In this document: in pieces, positions 45,961 through 57,260 of the stretch
Layout of the letters: every line of letters starts with the position of its first letter
Numbering within the stretch: the first letter of the stretch is position 1
From: Gnetum montanum
Taxonomy: Eukaryota; Streptophyta; Gnetopsida; Gnetales; Gnetaceae
Direction of reading: 5' to 3'
Length of the DNA stretch: 64,000 nt
NCBI GenBank assembly: GCA_015680685.1
Contig: MNCI01025271.1
Span: 62,001-126,000 of the forward strand
Notes under the pieces: generated by a model
What the model saw: only the letters and a program-made list of their open reading frames with translations
What the model was told of the DNA's origin: nothing
Database searches by the model: none
Translations under genes and position numbers: made by a program

Positions 45961-47110
45961 CGTACGTGAAGTTCATCAGACTTAGTACCATTTCAGGTAT
46001 AATTGATTTGTAGGATTAGTGAGCTCGTTCCTGTCCATGTCAGCAAGTTTGAATGCTCCATTATTGTATGCCTTGATGACTAAGTAAGGCCCTTCCTAGT
46101 TTGCTAAGAATTTATTTGGGTGTTCACGAATAGCCTTAAGGACTAGGTCTCCTTCTTTAATCGGGCGCTTATGCAGATCGTGTTTGTGTCATTACTGTTG
46201 TTGTTTCTAGTACCACTCGATCTGATCAAGCATGCACACATGTTCCTCCTCCACCGAGTTGAGGTCAGTAATGCACAGTTCATTGTTTTTTCTTTCATTG
46301 AGGAGGCCTGAGAGAGCTATCCGCAATGAGGGAACATGTAACTCTAAAGGTAAAATAGCTTTAGATCCGTACACAAGACTATATGGAGTTTTACCTGTAG
46401 ACGTTCGATGTGTGGCTCTATATGCCCATAATGCATAGAATAATTGTTCGTACCATCACCTCTTACTCTAATTTAGCATCCTTTTGAGCACCATGATGAT
46501 AGTTTTATTTGTAGCCTCCGCTTGACCATTGCTCTATGGGTAGTAAGGTGACGAGAATGCATGTTTAATACCCATGCTTTCACAAAAGCTTTTAGTATCT
46601 ATACTACTGAACTGTGGCCCATTATCAGTAATGATGGCCATCGAAACACCAAAACAGGTCACGATATTTTCTATTATGAAAGTGAAAATGTGTTTTGAAG
46701 TGGCCTTCATAAGGGGAATAGCTTCTACCCATTTTGTGAAGTATTCAATTGCTGTGATAATGAAGCTATGTCCTATAGAGGATGATGGTGTTATCAGTTC
46801 AATTAAGTCTAATCTCCATCTTTAGAATGGCCATGTGATTTGTGTTGTGTGAAATTCATTAGGTGGCACATGTATTAGGTTACCATGCCTTTGTCAAATG
46901 TCACATGTCCTGACCTTGGAGATGATAGTACTCCATGTGTGGCCAGTAGTAACCTAAGTGCATACTCTTTGTTGCCATTGCTTTGGGTGCTATGTGCCCT
47001 TCACAAAGTCCTTCATAGACTTGTTCTACAATCATTTGACCATCGATGCTACTAACGCACATCAGTAGAATGCCTTCATAGGATTTGCAACACAAGGTGT
47101 CTCCTATCAA
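45960..47110 (-). pseudogene. Tat-like gypsy integrase
   Basis: Zinc-binding region at 46901-47110 (QVYEGLCEGHIAPKAMATKSMHLGYYWPHM), with the first His of the HH-CC motif changed to Tyr. The core follows near 46570-46870: RLDLIELI (first Asp), YFTKWVEAIP, IITDNGPQFSS (second Asp), and SNGQAEATNKT near 46510 (Glu intact). The C-terminal part (WAYRATHRTSTGKTPYSLVYG..., KEGDLVLKAI, GPYLVIKAY, LKWY) runs to about 45965. Stops and frameshifts break it. It inserts element cDNA in the nucleus when functional. Confidence 0.88.
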
Positions 47111-47329
47111 TGCATACTACTGAGATCATTTTCGTACAGTATCTTTTTGAGCATTTGTCAAATGTTGTGGAGGTTCGCATCGTAGAAGGTACTCTTTTAT
47201 GTCATCATACCATTCTATTGCATCTGTTGTACTAACGGATGCTATAGGAATTTCATCGAGAGCATCAGTTATAGGTTTAGCACAATTTGTTATAGAGCTA
47301 GGCAATGCATGGAACATTTCAGGTGTCAT

Positions 47330-47710
47330 GTCTAAGGCTAGTGTAGCAAGTGCATCGGCAATGGTGTTTTTGCTTCTAGGGACATGCTGTATATCCACCT
47401 CTACTAGTCACCTCAGTAGATGTTTGGTCAAATCATAATATGGTTGCAAATGGATAGCTTTGCATGTGTAAACTTCTGTGACTTCATTAATGACTAACTG
47501 TGAATCACCTCGAACTACAAGACCTGTGATTCCCAAAGTCAATGCTACTTGAAGACCTCTAAGAAGACCTTCGTATTCTGCCACGTTATTGGTACAAGAA
47601 AAGTTTAATTAGTAGGTGAAGGGTTGGATTTTTCTAGAGGGATATGTTAAAACAGCTATAGCACTTCCTCCTTGGGAAGCTGAAGCTCCATCGAAATAGA
47701 GGATTTCCTT
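47330..47710 (-). pseudogene. Tat-like gypsy additional RNase H (aRH), after RH
   Basis: ILYFDGASASQGGSAIAVL (first Asp), NVAEYEGLLRGLQVAL (Glu), LVVRGDSQLVINEV (Asp), and HVPRSKNTIADALATLA (last Asp) are all present, so the four acidic positions survive despite one in-frame stop. It lies between the RT-linked RNase H and integrase, the usual Tat arrangement, unlike the element at 18-28 kb. Confidence 0.9.
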
Positions 47711-47799
47711 GTAGTTATTAGGTACAGTGTCTATACTATTAACATTCTCATCAAGGAATTCAGGGTTTATCGTTGCTTGATCATGCGTTCGCGAGACAG

Positions 47800-48240
47800 T
47801 TAATTGTGTGACTATCTCTTTACCTTTTTTCGAAGATTGAACAACATACTATAGGTCAAATTCTATGATCATCGCTTTCCACCTAGCTATCCTACTTGAC
47901 TCGTAGATGTTGTTAGTGATGATGCGGAGTACATTATTCTTGAAAATGATGTAAACCTAGTTACGGAAGAGATAATGCTGTCATTTCTTCAAGGAGAAGA
48001 CAAGGGCAAGGCATGATTTCTCTATGTCATTGTATCATTGTTCATAGGCAATTAAAGTGTGGCTTAGGTAATATACAGTGATCTCGACACCATCTTTACG
48101 TTTTTGACAAAGCATCGATGCAATGGAAGAATCGGAAGTTGCAAGGTAGATGTAGAAGGGTTTATCGTCTTGTGGGGGATAAATGGTTGGCAGTTGAGGT
48201 AGCTCTTGTTTTATGTTTTCAAACACTTCTTGGCATTGTT
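47800..48240 (-). pseudogene. Tat-like gypsy RT-linked RNase H
   Basis: The 48035-48226 part reads PFYIYLATSDSSIASMLCQKRKDGVEITVYYLSHTLIAYEQ; the conserved Y-x-A-x-S-D/x-x-I pattern and the YYLS-x-L-x-x-x-E region are present. It continues brokenly through YNDIEKSCLALVFSLKK and RIARWKAMIIEFDL to about 47830. Confidence 0.85.
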
Positions 48241-48415
48241 GAGTCTATTGGAAATGCACATTCTTTCGTAATAGGTGTTGCATGAGTCTCAACTTATCTG
48301 CTAGCATCTTGATAAAGCATCTAATGAAATGCAGTCTACCTTGGAGACCACGTAGTTCAATAAGGTTTTTTGGTGGTTGCATGTTGGTTATTACCTTAAC
48401 CTTATCAGGGTCTAC

Positions 48416-49012
48416 CTATGTCCCTGTTTCAGAGACTATGAAACCAAGAATTTTGCCTATTTTGACACCAAACACACATTTCTTTGGATTGAGTCTAAGG
48501 TCATATTTGAGACAATATTTAAGCACTAGGTCTAGATATTTTGCATGTTGCTCAGTTTCTTTAGATTTAACAGTGGTGTCATCAATGTAATCATTGAGCA
48601 AATTGATCATGTAATCGCTAAATATATATGTCATCACTTGTTGATATGTGGCTTCTACATTTTTAAGGCTAAATGACATCATCGTATAACAGAATGTGTG
48701 CCAAGGTGTCATAAAGGTTGATCTAAGTTGATGTTCTAGGTTGATTCATATTTGATTATATCCTGAAAATCCATTCATAAAGGATAATAGTGCATGCCCA
48801 GCAGTCATGTCAATAAGTTGATCAATGATAGGTAGTAGGAAGTCATCCTTTATAGTGGCCATGTTGAGATCACAAAAATCAATGCATATGCATATACTAT
48901 CATTCTTCTTAGGGACTGCAACAATGTTTGATATCCAGTCGAAATAGTCAATAGCTTGGATGAAATTGGCTTGGTAGAGCTTTGTGATTTTAGCACAGAC
49001 TGTTAACGCCAC
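48416..49012 (-). pseudogene. Tat-like gypsy reverse transcriptase
   Basis: Two open blocks split near 48730. The first (48746-49012) has ANFIQAIDYFDWISNIVAVPKKN, CIDFCDLNMATIKDDFLLPIIDQLID and FMNGFSGYNQI. The second (48416-48712) has TYQQVMTYIFSDYM, the catalytic YIDD in LNDYIDDTTVKS, and LRLNPKKCVFGVKIGKILGFIVSE. The catalytic aspartates are visible. The frame change falls at the 'TWGTF-x-x-x-MPFGL' region. Confidence 0.9.
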
Positions 49013-49027
49013 CTCAGGTCTAACCTT

Positions 49028-49450
49028 TCATGCTTTTTCCTTCATCGGCTTGACTTTTGCATCAAGGATGATATTATGTTGGAAAATTCGGGGGTCTAAT
49101 CCTGGCATATCGGTATATGACAATGAAAATGTTTTTATATTATCTTTCAATACTTGAGTGATGTCATTGATAAGTTGTGAGTCCAGTAAGGTGCTTAATT
49201 TCAATGTTCTAGTTTCATCATTGGATGTAGTAATGGGGACTTCAAAAAGAGGGTCTTCAGTGATATTATCAGCCTCTAGATCTAACGTCTTAGTCACATT
49301 TTTAGACCAGTCTGATGCTTCCTGAGCTGAAGCTATTAAATTAGTATAAGTGGATGAGTCTAGATCCAAGGATTCTAGATTGATTGCTCTTTTTACCTCC
49401 CCATATGGTTCACTGAGAGATAATGTTAAAAGGATATTCTTGGTGGCCAT
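49028..49450 (-). pseudogene. Tat-like gypsy pre-RT segment
   Basis: An open 140-codon frame that ends with YTDMPGLDPRIFQHNIILDAKVKPMKEKA, the conserved segment just before RT in plant Tat/Athila-type elements. The first part (ATKNILLTLSLSEPYGEVKRAI) resembles the tail of the gag-protease linker. Protease and gag are not found upstream, so the element is truncated here. Confidence 0.85.
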
Positions 49451-49559
49451 GTGCTTACTCCTGCCAATTTAAACCAGGAGCGAAGTAAGTGACGTCTGCT
49501 TAATGAAGGAGTTGTTAAATGTAAATAGGCATCGGGTAATTAATCTATGTACTAATAAA

Positions 49560-49650
49560 ATTTTGGAACATAGTGGTAGTCATGGCAGTTTTAGGCCGTA
49601 CTGGGCCATATGGCAGTTTAGGCTATACCGGGCTAGTAATATTCATGTCA
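49560..49650. repeat. Short AGTTTTAGGCC-type motif array
   Basis: Three units: 'agtggtagtcatgg', 'cagttttaggccgtactggg' and 'cagtttaggctataccgggc'. They are the same motif family as at 45590 and 55550. The array lies about 110 bases before the pre-RT start of the minus-strand gypsy remnant. Confidence 0.65.
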
Positions 49651-50039
49651 ACTTGTCATTTTGAATGTGTATGCAACATTTTTTATTTTTAAATTTTTTG
49701 CAAATAATAAGTTTATGGGGCTTTAAATTCTTATGGATTTTTAAATGTATATGTATATATATGTATATTTTTTTTCGTGTTGACTTTAACCTTTCTTCCC
49801 TACCCTCTTTTTTATTATATTTTTTTTATGTTTTGACCTTATGTCCAGAGAATGAAATAATGAGAAATGCTAGATAATAAAGATGATGTAAATAATAATA
49901 AGAAAATAAAAGTTAACCATGAACATGATAAATTGAATAAAATGAGACAAAACAAAACAAAATAAAATAAAATAAAATAAATTGGGAATGAAAATGGGGG
50001 TTATAAAGGGATTTTGGGTTGAAGGGGGATCATTTGTGC
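49651..50039. other. Low-complexity AT sequence with (AAAAT)n at 49954-49981
   Basis: T-rich then A-rich; a pentanucleotide AAAAT microsatellite is the only definable feature. Confidence 0.8.
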
Positions 50040-51095
50040 TAGCGTGAGTTCTTGAACTGTTTGGATTGCAGCGTGAGCTATGGAGTGCAACGTGAGCTAC
50101 AACGTCAGTGTCAGCATGAGCTACAACATGAGCTACAAGGAAACCACGAAGGACAAAGGAAAAGTAAAGGGAAGAGGCAAACAAATCTGATGTTCATGGA
50201 GGAGAGTGAAGAGCTACTCCAGCATCTCCCCCAAGCCAGGATTCCAACATGGGATCGAGCTTTGCACAGTTAGATTTGTTTCCTCTTATATTTCTTCAGC
50301 ATTTGTAAATAGCGTTAGCTAGGGAAGAATTTCTATGGCCACGATTTTGGGTTATTTCAGGATCCAGGGGTTGTTTCTAGGGTTTGTGGCCTGTCATATT
50401 TGGTTTTCATGGCGTCAACGTGAGTGATCCAGGGCATGTGTGCAGGGCGTGAGTGCGCAGGGCATTGCAGGGCATGAGTGCCCAGGGAAATGTAGGGCAT
50501 GAGTGCAAGTTAGATTTTTTTTTTGTTGTTTTCATTTTCTTTGCATATGGGAAAAGTGTAGTGTGACTACCATGGCTTCCTGGGTAGCATAAATGTAGGG
50601 TTCCTTGTGCATCTTGAGCTGTAGGATTCTTAGGCAGCATGACTACCAGGGGGATGCTTAGCATGAATGTGTTGCAGTCTGAGCATCTGAGATGCCCAAC
50701 GTGAGTCGTTAGGGCACTCTGAGTAGGCAGCATGAGTGCAAGGTAGGGAAGGCCAACGTGAGCTTCCCCAGGGCATCTCATTGCAAGGCATGTTGCTACA
50801 GGGCAGCATGAGTGGAGGGTTCCTGGGTAGCATAAGCTACAGGAATAGGCCTCAGCATGAGTCACTGGAAGCTGCATCATGAGTGCTTGGGAACAGGCCT
50901 AGCATGAATCACTAGATGCTGTAGCATGAGTGCCTAGAACAGGCCCTAGCATGAGTCATTGGATGTTGCAGTGTGAGTGCCTTGGAACAAGCCCTGTGTG
51001 AGTCACTAGATGTTGTAGTGTGAGTGCTTGGGAACAGGCCCCAACGTGAGTCACTGGATGCTGCAACATGAGTGCCTGGAACAGGCCCCTCTTTG
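50040..51095. repeat. GTGAGT/GCATGAGT-rich repeat block with 47-48 bp tandem repeat at 50841-51090
   Basis: GC-richer than the surroundings. The words GCATGAGT(G/C), GCGTGAGC and AACGTGAG recur many times. At 50841-51090 they resolve into five tandem units of 47-48 bp, with 'gtcact-ga-gctg-' at about 50861, 50907, 50956, 51002 and 51050, alternating with 'gagtgc-tgg-aacaggcc'. ORFs on the minus strand here merely translate the repeat. It may be part of an LTR or leader of the gypsy remnant to its left, since the same words occur at 43.6-44.3 kb. Confidence 0.75.
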
Positions 51096-51334
51096 TTAAG
51101 ACATGATGATGTAAATTGTTTGCTAAGATGTTTATTATTTGCTAGTTTTATATACACACAATTTATTGTTTTCTTGGGATTGATAATTTGTTTTCATGTT
51201 TTTCCAAGTTTATGTTCATGTTTTCACACTTGTGTATTTATTTTACATTGCCTACAATAAACTACTATGTAAGAGACTTCAATGTACCTCGGAGAGCGTT
51301 AAGTACACTAAATAAATATTGGTGTCCTTGTCTC
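51096..51334. other. AT-rich stretch before the intron-rich pseudogene
   Basis: Short region that would hold the promoter and leader of the gene starting at about 51335. No convincing TATA box is distinguishable in the AT-rich background. Confidence 0.4.
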
Positions 51335-54300
51335 ATGGGGTGAGGCTATGTATTTAAATTTTGTTTATGTGATTTCACACTATTGTTAGAACTTATACTC
51401 TTTACTTACCTAATATCTTGGCTATATGCAGGGGACCTAAACCTTCCCTCCTTGTGGTTGACCTTGTTGGTGTACTTGCTTGGTTTGACCCCTTTGGACC
51501 AAACATACCTCCTTATGACATGCGCATTGGACCTCACGTGATATGGTTCCATCCTAGTGTTAATTCATTTTTGTCATTCATCTTGCAAAATTTCAGTGTG
51601 GTTATATAGTCTCACTTAAGTGAACAGTTGGCTCGTGATATCATTGAGACAATGTTGCTTGGGTCTACATAAGGCATGCTTGCCTTCATTACTGATATAG
51701 ATGAGGGACTTTTTACAGTTGAGGGAGGCCCCCCCCCCCCCCCCCCCAAGGATCCTAGATCTACTCATCCCTTTACTTGTGTGTGGGAGCTACCTACTTG
51801 TAGTTATTATAATAGTAGAAACACACTTTTCCTAGCCTTCCATGTGCACACTCTATTCTAAAATCCACCTGGGACAATATATAGGGTGGACAGGTATGCT
51901 CTTTTGTGCCTTGCTTAAATTTTAATTCTATTAAAATTTGTTTGATTATTTTAAAATTATGTCATGGTCTATGCATAAATATTCCATTTCTATGCAGTCC
52001 TCATTTTGATGAGAATGGGATGTATGATGATGATGGTGGGCTTGCCTTAGCATGCACAACATTGGAGGCATTCATGATGGACCCCATTCTTCGTGCCGCT
52101 ATACTGGACTAGATAAAAGTGGCTATTGTTAACTACCATAGGTAGTTTTCAAGGGCTTTTGAGCACTGCCAAGTTAGTGGTTGGTTGCATAAGGATTGGT
52201 CTTCTAATGGGCCAATTTTTCCTTAGAGAATTGATCCTGCACCTACCCCACCTACGCCATTTACTGATGGTAAATGATCACACTCTAGACTTCATTTTCT
52301 TTTCTTGTTGCATCATCATGTACTATGTTTTTTTGAACCTTTCGTTCTATGTTTTCTTTTTACAGTAGCCATCTCTTCTGATGAAGTTACCATTATAACA
52401 GGGTGCACTGAGGCCACTCTTTTTATGAAATATAGGAAGGTAGAGTAGTCAGAACAATGGTTGCAACAAAAAAAGCTCTTGAGTTGATCATTAGCTGCCT
52501 TACCCAAGTAGGTCTGATGGACTTGTTCACTGCTTTGACTCCTAGTGTTTTGGCTACTGAGATGATCACCATTATTGATTCTTTCAATGGTTATGCTTCT
52601 CATTTTAGCACATGGGTTTGAGGAGTCAAGGTATCTTTCCACCTGACCACTGAATTTCTTTTCGATATTTTTGGCATGCCCATGGATGGTGCCAAGGTGG
52701 CCATAGATAAAGCAACTAAAGAAGGCTAGGTCATAAAAGAGCTTGAGGAGTGGTTGGGCGTGTTTCTGGGTCCTAAAGGCTTTTCCATGTGAGATGATAC
52801 TCGATTAGTGGAGATGAACTTCCTGTATCCTCTCTTCCGGGCACGGGCATTCCCTAAATCTCTTTCTCAAGGAAGAAACCTTGGGATCGATTCTGCACAT
52901 GTCATACATGCAGTTTTAGAGACAAGCATGCGCTATAACTGGGCACAATTTCTTGGATCTAGTTTTCATGGAGAGATTGTTAAGTTATATTCAAACATCC
53001 ATGTCAAATCCCATTTCACATTTCCTTTCTTCGCAGGGTACCTACGTAGGTTTGCTGAATTCCTAGTAGTTTATGGTGATAACCATTATATTTTGAGGGA
53101 TCATTCACAACTATCTCGCCCTTGGATTTGCCATTTTTTTAGCACCACTAGATCTCAGTACCCACTAGAAGGCATCGAAGAATCAATGTCTGTCACTACT
53201 GGGGGTGTAGCTAGTCGTTCCCATCATTCCCATGATAGTTTGGGATTGGAACCACCTATATTGCATACATCTATTAAAGGGGCTGAATGGTTGATTCGTG
53301 AGATCGTTGGGAAGTCGAAGGTGAAGGTGAAGAGGAATGAATGCCCAAGGGAGCCTGCTCTAGATGTGAGACCACCAAGAGTGAAGAAGATCTTCTTTGT
53401 ACTACCAGTGGAGGGTAATCATTTTTATTTTATATTTTTTATTGCATTTTAGTTTATATGTCATTAAACATACATATATACCATGTGATACTAACACTAG
53501 GATTCTGGTATTATTAGAGGAAAATCCTGAGAGGGAGAGAGAAAATTTGGCCCCGATGGTTGATCCTAAAGTGGTTGTCACAGGGTCGGAGGAAGAAGCA
53601 AAATAAAGGGAAGAAGCAATCGAAGAACTTCCTATCTTACAAGAAGAAGATGTAACAAGCATCATGGGGATGAAGCTTGCAGAAGCTTTGGATGCACTTA
53701 GGCATTCAAGTAATGGAAGAGGTGTCTTCGATGAATCTTTGCAACTCAGTGATCCGCCCAAGCTGACCAGCAAAGGGTTTTTTGGTATGTTCCTTTTAGC
53801 TCAATCCACATTTTGTACCTTTTAATTTTTATGTATTTTTTTTATTATATTTATTATCTCTAGCATCAAAGGTAGATGTTGAGATTTCTAAGGCACATAC
53901 ATCTTGGGTGGAGGTGTCAGGATCATAGGTTCTGATTGAGGTGACCTCCCCTGCTTGTCCCACATCCATTGACCAGCTAAGGCCATGCCCTGAGATGCCT
54001 AATAAAATGGACTTTGTTACATGCATCATTAATGATATGGTCATTCGTCTAAAACAAGCTCATCCAGAACTAGGTATGTGTATATTATGTATTATGCTAA
54101 GTGTCTGGGTTTATTGTGTTTCTTTGCATTCATTTTTTATTATAGCTGATTCATGTGTGCGGTACTTACACCTGCAGGAACCAAGCTTCAATGGGATCCT
54201 TCTGAGGCTACTCATATTGATTCCCTCCCTGAATTGCCAGGGAATATTGAGCAAGTCCCTAGGAGGGTTTACGATGCAGTTTCTAGTTATGTCATACAAA

Positions 54301-55154
54301 ACGCTAAGTCGCTTTGGACTTGTAGGCATTTAGTTGAGTATCTATGGGACAAGGTACACTCATTGAAGAAGGCGCTAGCAAAGGAGAGAGAGAAGAAGAG
54401 GGATCTCCAATCCTATTATGATTTTGCTTTTGCTAGGTTGTTTGGCAATAGTACTTGGCGCATATCTGAGATCACCTATGCATGTTACTGGATAGTTTTG
54501 AATAGTAGGCCATATGGGATTTAGCTTAGAAAAGGGCACAGATAGATTTGCTGAATAGAAAATGCCACAATTAGAAATCCTTTGCAGCTAAGGTATGTAA
54601 ATGGGATCAAGACCAAAAAGACCACTAGCATCAGTACAAGAAATGGTTAAAGGAGGAGTCAGTTGAACATCGTCGGATGGAGATGTTCATCGATGGCCTA
54701 GGCTTGCAGCTTGCTTATGATAAGTTTGTTGAGTGCACCGAGGTGGAGGGATCTCCCGAGAGAACCATTACCACCACTTCTAGGGAGGCTTCGACAGGCA
54801 TGTTCTATCTTGAGCATCCTACCTGGACCTTGGTGGACAAGAGTAAAACCTTGGCTAGTATTGATCTTGGCTTAGAGGAGGATTAGGAAAATGTGCCTGA
54901 GGAAGAGATTCTATGGCATTTGGAGGCCAGCTTAAGGCCTTTCTCACTTGTGAGCATTTTATTATGGCATTTATTTTTGTATGATTCTGTTATTTTCATT
55001 GTTAGTGTTACTATTTTTCTTGGTTTTGTATTTATGATTTGCTTTATTACTCTTACCTGTCTTTTTATTTTTTATCCTGTTATAGCGACATGTTAATGAT
55101 GGAGCTAGCCCTAGTGGAGCGATAGCAGATGATGAAGAGGATTTTGGGGACTAG
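51335..55154 (+). pseudogene. Intron-rich protein-coding pseudogene, eight predicted exons, family unrecognised
   Basis: Predicted exons: 51335-51339, 51432-51893, 51998-52269, 52366-53414, 53518-53784, 53864-54073, 54178-54949, 55086-55154. All seven introns are GT...AG, 79-136 nt, with pyrimidine-rich ends. Joining the exons at these borders keeps the reading frame at every junction (phases 2, 2, 1, 1, 1, 1, 0). The sum is about 3.1 kb, or some 1035 codons. Visible parts: a Pro run near 51729; a conserved-looking globular block in exon 4 (best open at 52808-53414, with PFFAGYLRRFAEFLVVYGD); acidic linkers (EEEAK, EELPILQEED); a charged helical coiled coil in exon 7 (SLKKALAKEREKKRDL); and an acidic C-terminus (ADDEEDFGD). 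Stops occur in most exons and a frameshift lies near 54520-54670. I cannot name the family; it could be a retroelement accessory ORF or a captured host gene. Confidence 0.7.
51729..51746 (+). repeat. 18-base C run in exon 2 of the pseudogene
   Basis: A pure cytosine run encoding a proline stretch. It is prone to slippage and to sequencing error, so the exact frame through exon 2 should not be trusted from this window alone. Confidence 0.9.
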
Positions 55155-55549
55155 CCCCCTCCTAGTACTAATGCATGAGTTTAACTGTTAGCCCAATATT
55201 AGCTATTAGATGTTTTGGATTTCCAAATGCCTAATGGAAATGTATGAGGGCTGATGTAATGACATGGTTTTAATTGTGGTATAAAATGGTGGCATTCTAC
55301 TGCCACTTTGACATTCAATATATTTTTTTCCTTTTCACCTTTTTTTATTGTTTTTCTTATTTTCTCAAGTATATCGTAAACATATACATATAGTTGAATG
55401 TAGAACGAGAGAACAAAACATAAATAGAATATTTGTAAAAAAGGAAAGTAATGAGAAGGCATGAATCAAAATTGCAACTTGTAACATTTAAACAAATATT
55501 TGACATAACGTAGTGAATGTTTGTAAAACTAGTGACATATTGAACTCTA
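55155..55549. other. No feature recognised
   Basis: Sequence past the pseudogene stop. The first 170 bases could be its 3' UTR, with AATATA-like signals near 55316. No gene on either strand. Confidence 0.5.
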
Positions 55550-55800
55550 TTTTAAAGCCATTTTGGGCCATGCACATCAGTTTAACGTCATGGTGGATTG
55601 TTGCATATGTTGTTAAAGAAAGAAGGATTACTAGTTTTAGGCCATAGTGGGCCAAAAGCAATAACAGTTTTAGGGAGCTTTAAAAGGAACTAGCCATTTA
55701 TGACCATGGCTAGTTTAACGTCATTGCAGATGTTCAGTGGTAGTTTAATGTTGTACTGGATGGTTGGTAGTTTAACGTCATTCCAGATGCATGGTTTTTG
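55550..55800. repeat. AGTTTAACGTCAT motif array
   Basis: Six or seven imperfect units: 'cagtttaacgtcatggtgga', 'tagttttaggccatagtggg', 'tagtttaacgtcattgcaga', 'tagtttaatgttgtactgga' and 'tagtttaacgtcattccaga'. This is the cleanest form of the motif seen also at 45590-45960 and 49560-49650. It abuts the broken RT end of the minus-strand gypsy remnant. Confidence 0.8.
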
Positions 55801-55949
55801 CGCCCTAGTTATTGAGTTGCCTTTTAATCCTTCGTAGCTTGACATGAGGGGTTGGGCATGTAAGTATGATCTTATACTCCCCTTCCCCTTCACTGGAGAT
55901 ATCGAAAGGTAATTTTGACTGAAGGATACCTTTCACCACAACACGGGAA

Positions 55950-56450
55950 GCACTGAAGGATTTTAAGAAAGAAGTTGTCATGGGCTATATTTTTTCAGTA
56001 AGTCCCAATTTTTCAATGATGGTAAAAGGTATTACGTTTGTCCTAATCCTCTAGTGCAATCTAAATTTGGTTATAGCCATTATAACTATATAGAAAGCTA
56101 TAATAGCAATGTCTAGAAATGTTGTCCAACACTTGATCAAAAAATGGCAACAAAAAATGATCTTTGAATGTTACCATGTTCAGTAGCCTGAAATCGATAC
56201 AAACCCACAAGTTACCACATTTCTTTGGCACAATCATGAGTCAGTTGATCCACTCACTATTTGCAATAGGATAAATGAACCCTATCTTGAGAAGTTGTTT
56301 TATTTTCTCCTTGAAAATTTTCTTTAATTTGGACTTCAACCACTACTATGGTTACTTCCTTGGCTTCATGGTCAGGTAGGTATAGATATGGTGCTTTCAT
56401 ATTCTTAGATCAATCCCAGTGAGTTCAAGATATGATCAAGAGAAGTTTGT
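55950..56450 (-). pseudogene. Gypsy reverse transcriptase, 5' part
   Basis: A pre-RT remnant (LELTGIDLRI-KHHIYT, near 56400) leads into KIGFIYPIANSEWIN-LMIVPKKCGNLWVCIDFRLLN, KDHFLLPFFDQVLDNI and YYSFLYSYNGYNQI. These are RT blocks 1-3 in the style of Athila/Tat-type plant elements (PI-x-x-SEWVSP, DHFPLPF). The YXDD box and everything after it are absent. Confidence 0.87.
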
Positions 56451-56849
56451 TGTCCATTTATTAACCACTTTTAATAATCTCTTTTTGTTTAGGAGCAAGA
56501 TTGATTATAATCATCTTTCCATTTTTCAAAAATGCATATTTTAGGTTGGTAGTTAGAGTTTTAATCCTAGGGGCTCTTGTTTAAAATTGTTAAGGATTTA
56601 CAACTCTTCCCAATAGGTATCATCATTTTCATGATTAAAGAGTTTACAATGAACTTACTCTAGTTCATCCATGCCTATGACATAGGTGCATGTTAGGCTC
56701 TTAGTCAATTTCATGTAGATTGTGCTACTCTTAGAATCAACTGTCAGCCACTGGGTGTGCTCTTATTTTATGGTTGTTGCATATAGGCACCTTTGAATAT
56801 CTACCTCATTTGTACAATGTTTGCATGCAAAAATATATGCTTTTTTCAT

Positions 56850-57260
56850 GGACTAGAGTTTTTGCACATAGTTGCACCCTATATCATCGTATGCAATGCA
56901 TGGAACTCGTTTCTTCTTGATATTTTTGAATAAATTTTCCTTGAAAATTTCTAGGGAAAGATATCTAATGTCCATTCTTGCATCAAAAATACTTAGCCAC
57001 ACCCTTCCCATAATGATTGGAAAATCCATGTTGCAATTCTCAACTTTGATCACTAGGAAATTAGCATCCTATGACCACCCATAGATAGTGGTTATAATAT
57101 CTTCTACCAGTTGCAATGGAGCAATGATGGACTAGTCTACCAATTCTAATATGATATTTCTCTTCTTGATAGGCAATAAGTTCCAGGCAATATACATCTC
57201 ATGGAAAATCAGATTAATGCCAAAACTTGAATCCAAAGGAGCCTTGCATGGTTCATTCCC
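56850..57260 (-). pseudogene. Gypsy aspartic protease region
   Basis: APLDSSFGINLI (active-site D-S-G with Gly changed to Ser; about 57220-57255), then LQLVEDIITTIYG and NCMDFPIIMGRVWLSIFDA near 57000 (the usual I-L-G-R-x-W-L). Stops separate the blocks. Confidence 0.7.

Noticed and set aside
48282-48590. Plus-strand ORF at the gypsy RT
   Set aside because: Antisense shadow of the reverse transcriptase, which has catalytic motifs on the minus strand.
50407-51157. Long minus-strand ORFs rich in Cys, His and Thr
   Set aside because: They translate the GTGAGT-rich and 48-bp repeat block; the residues recur with the repeat period.
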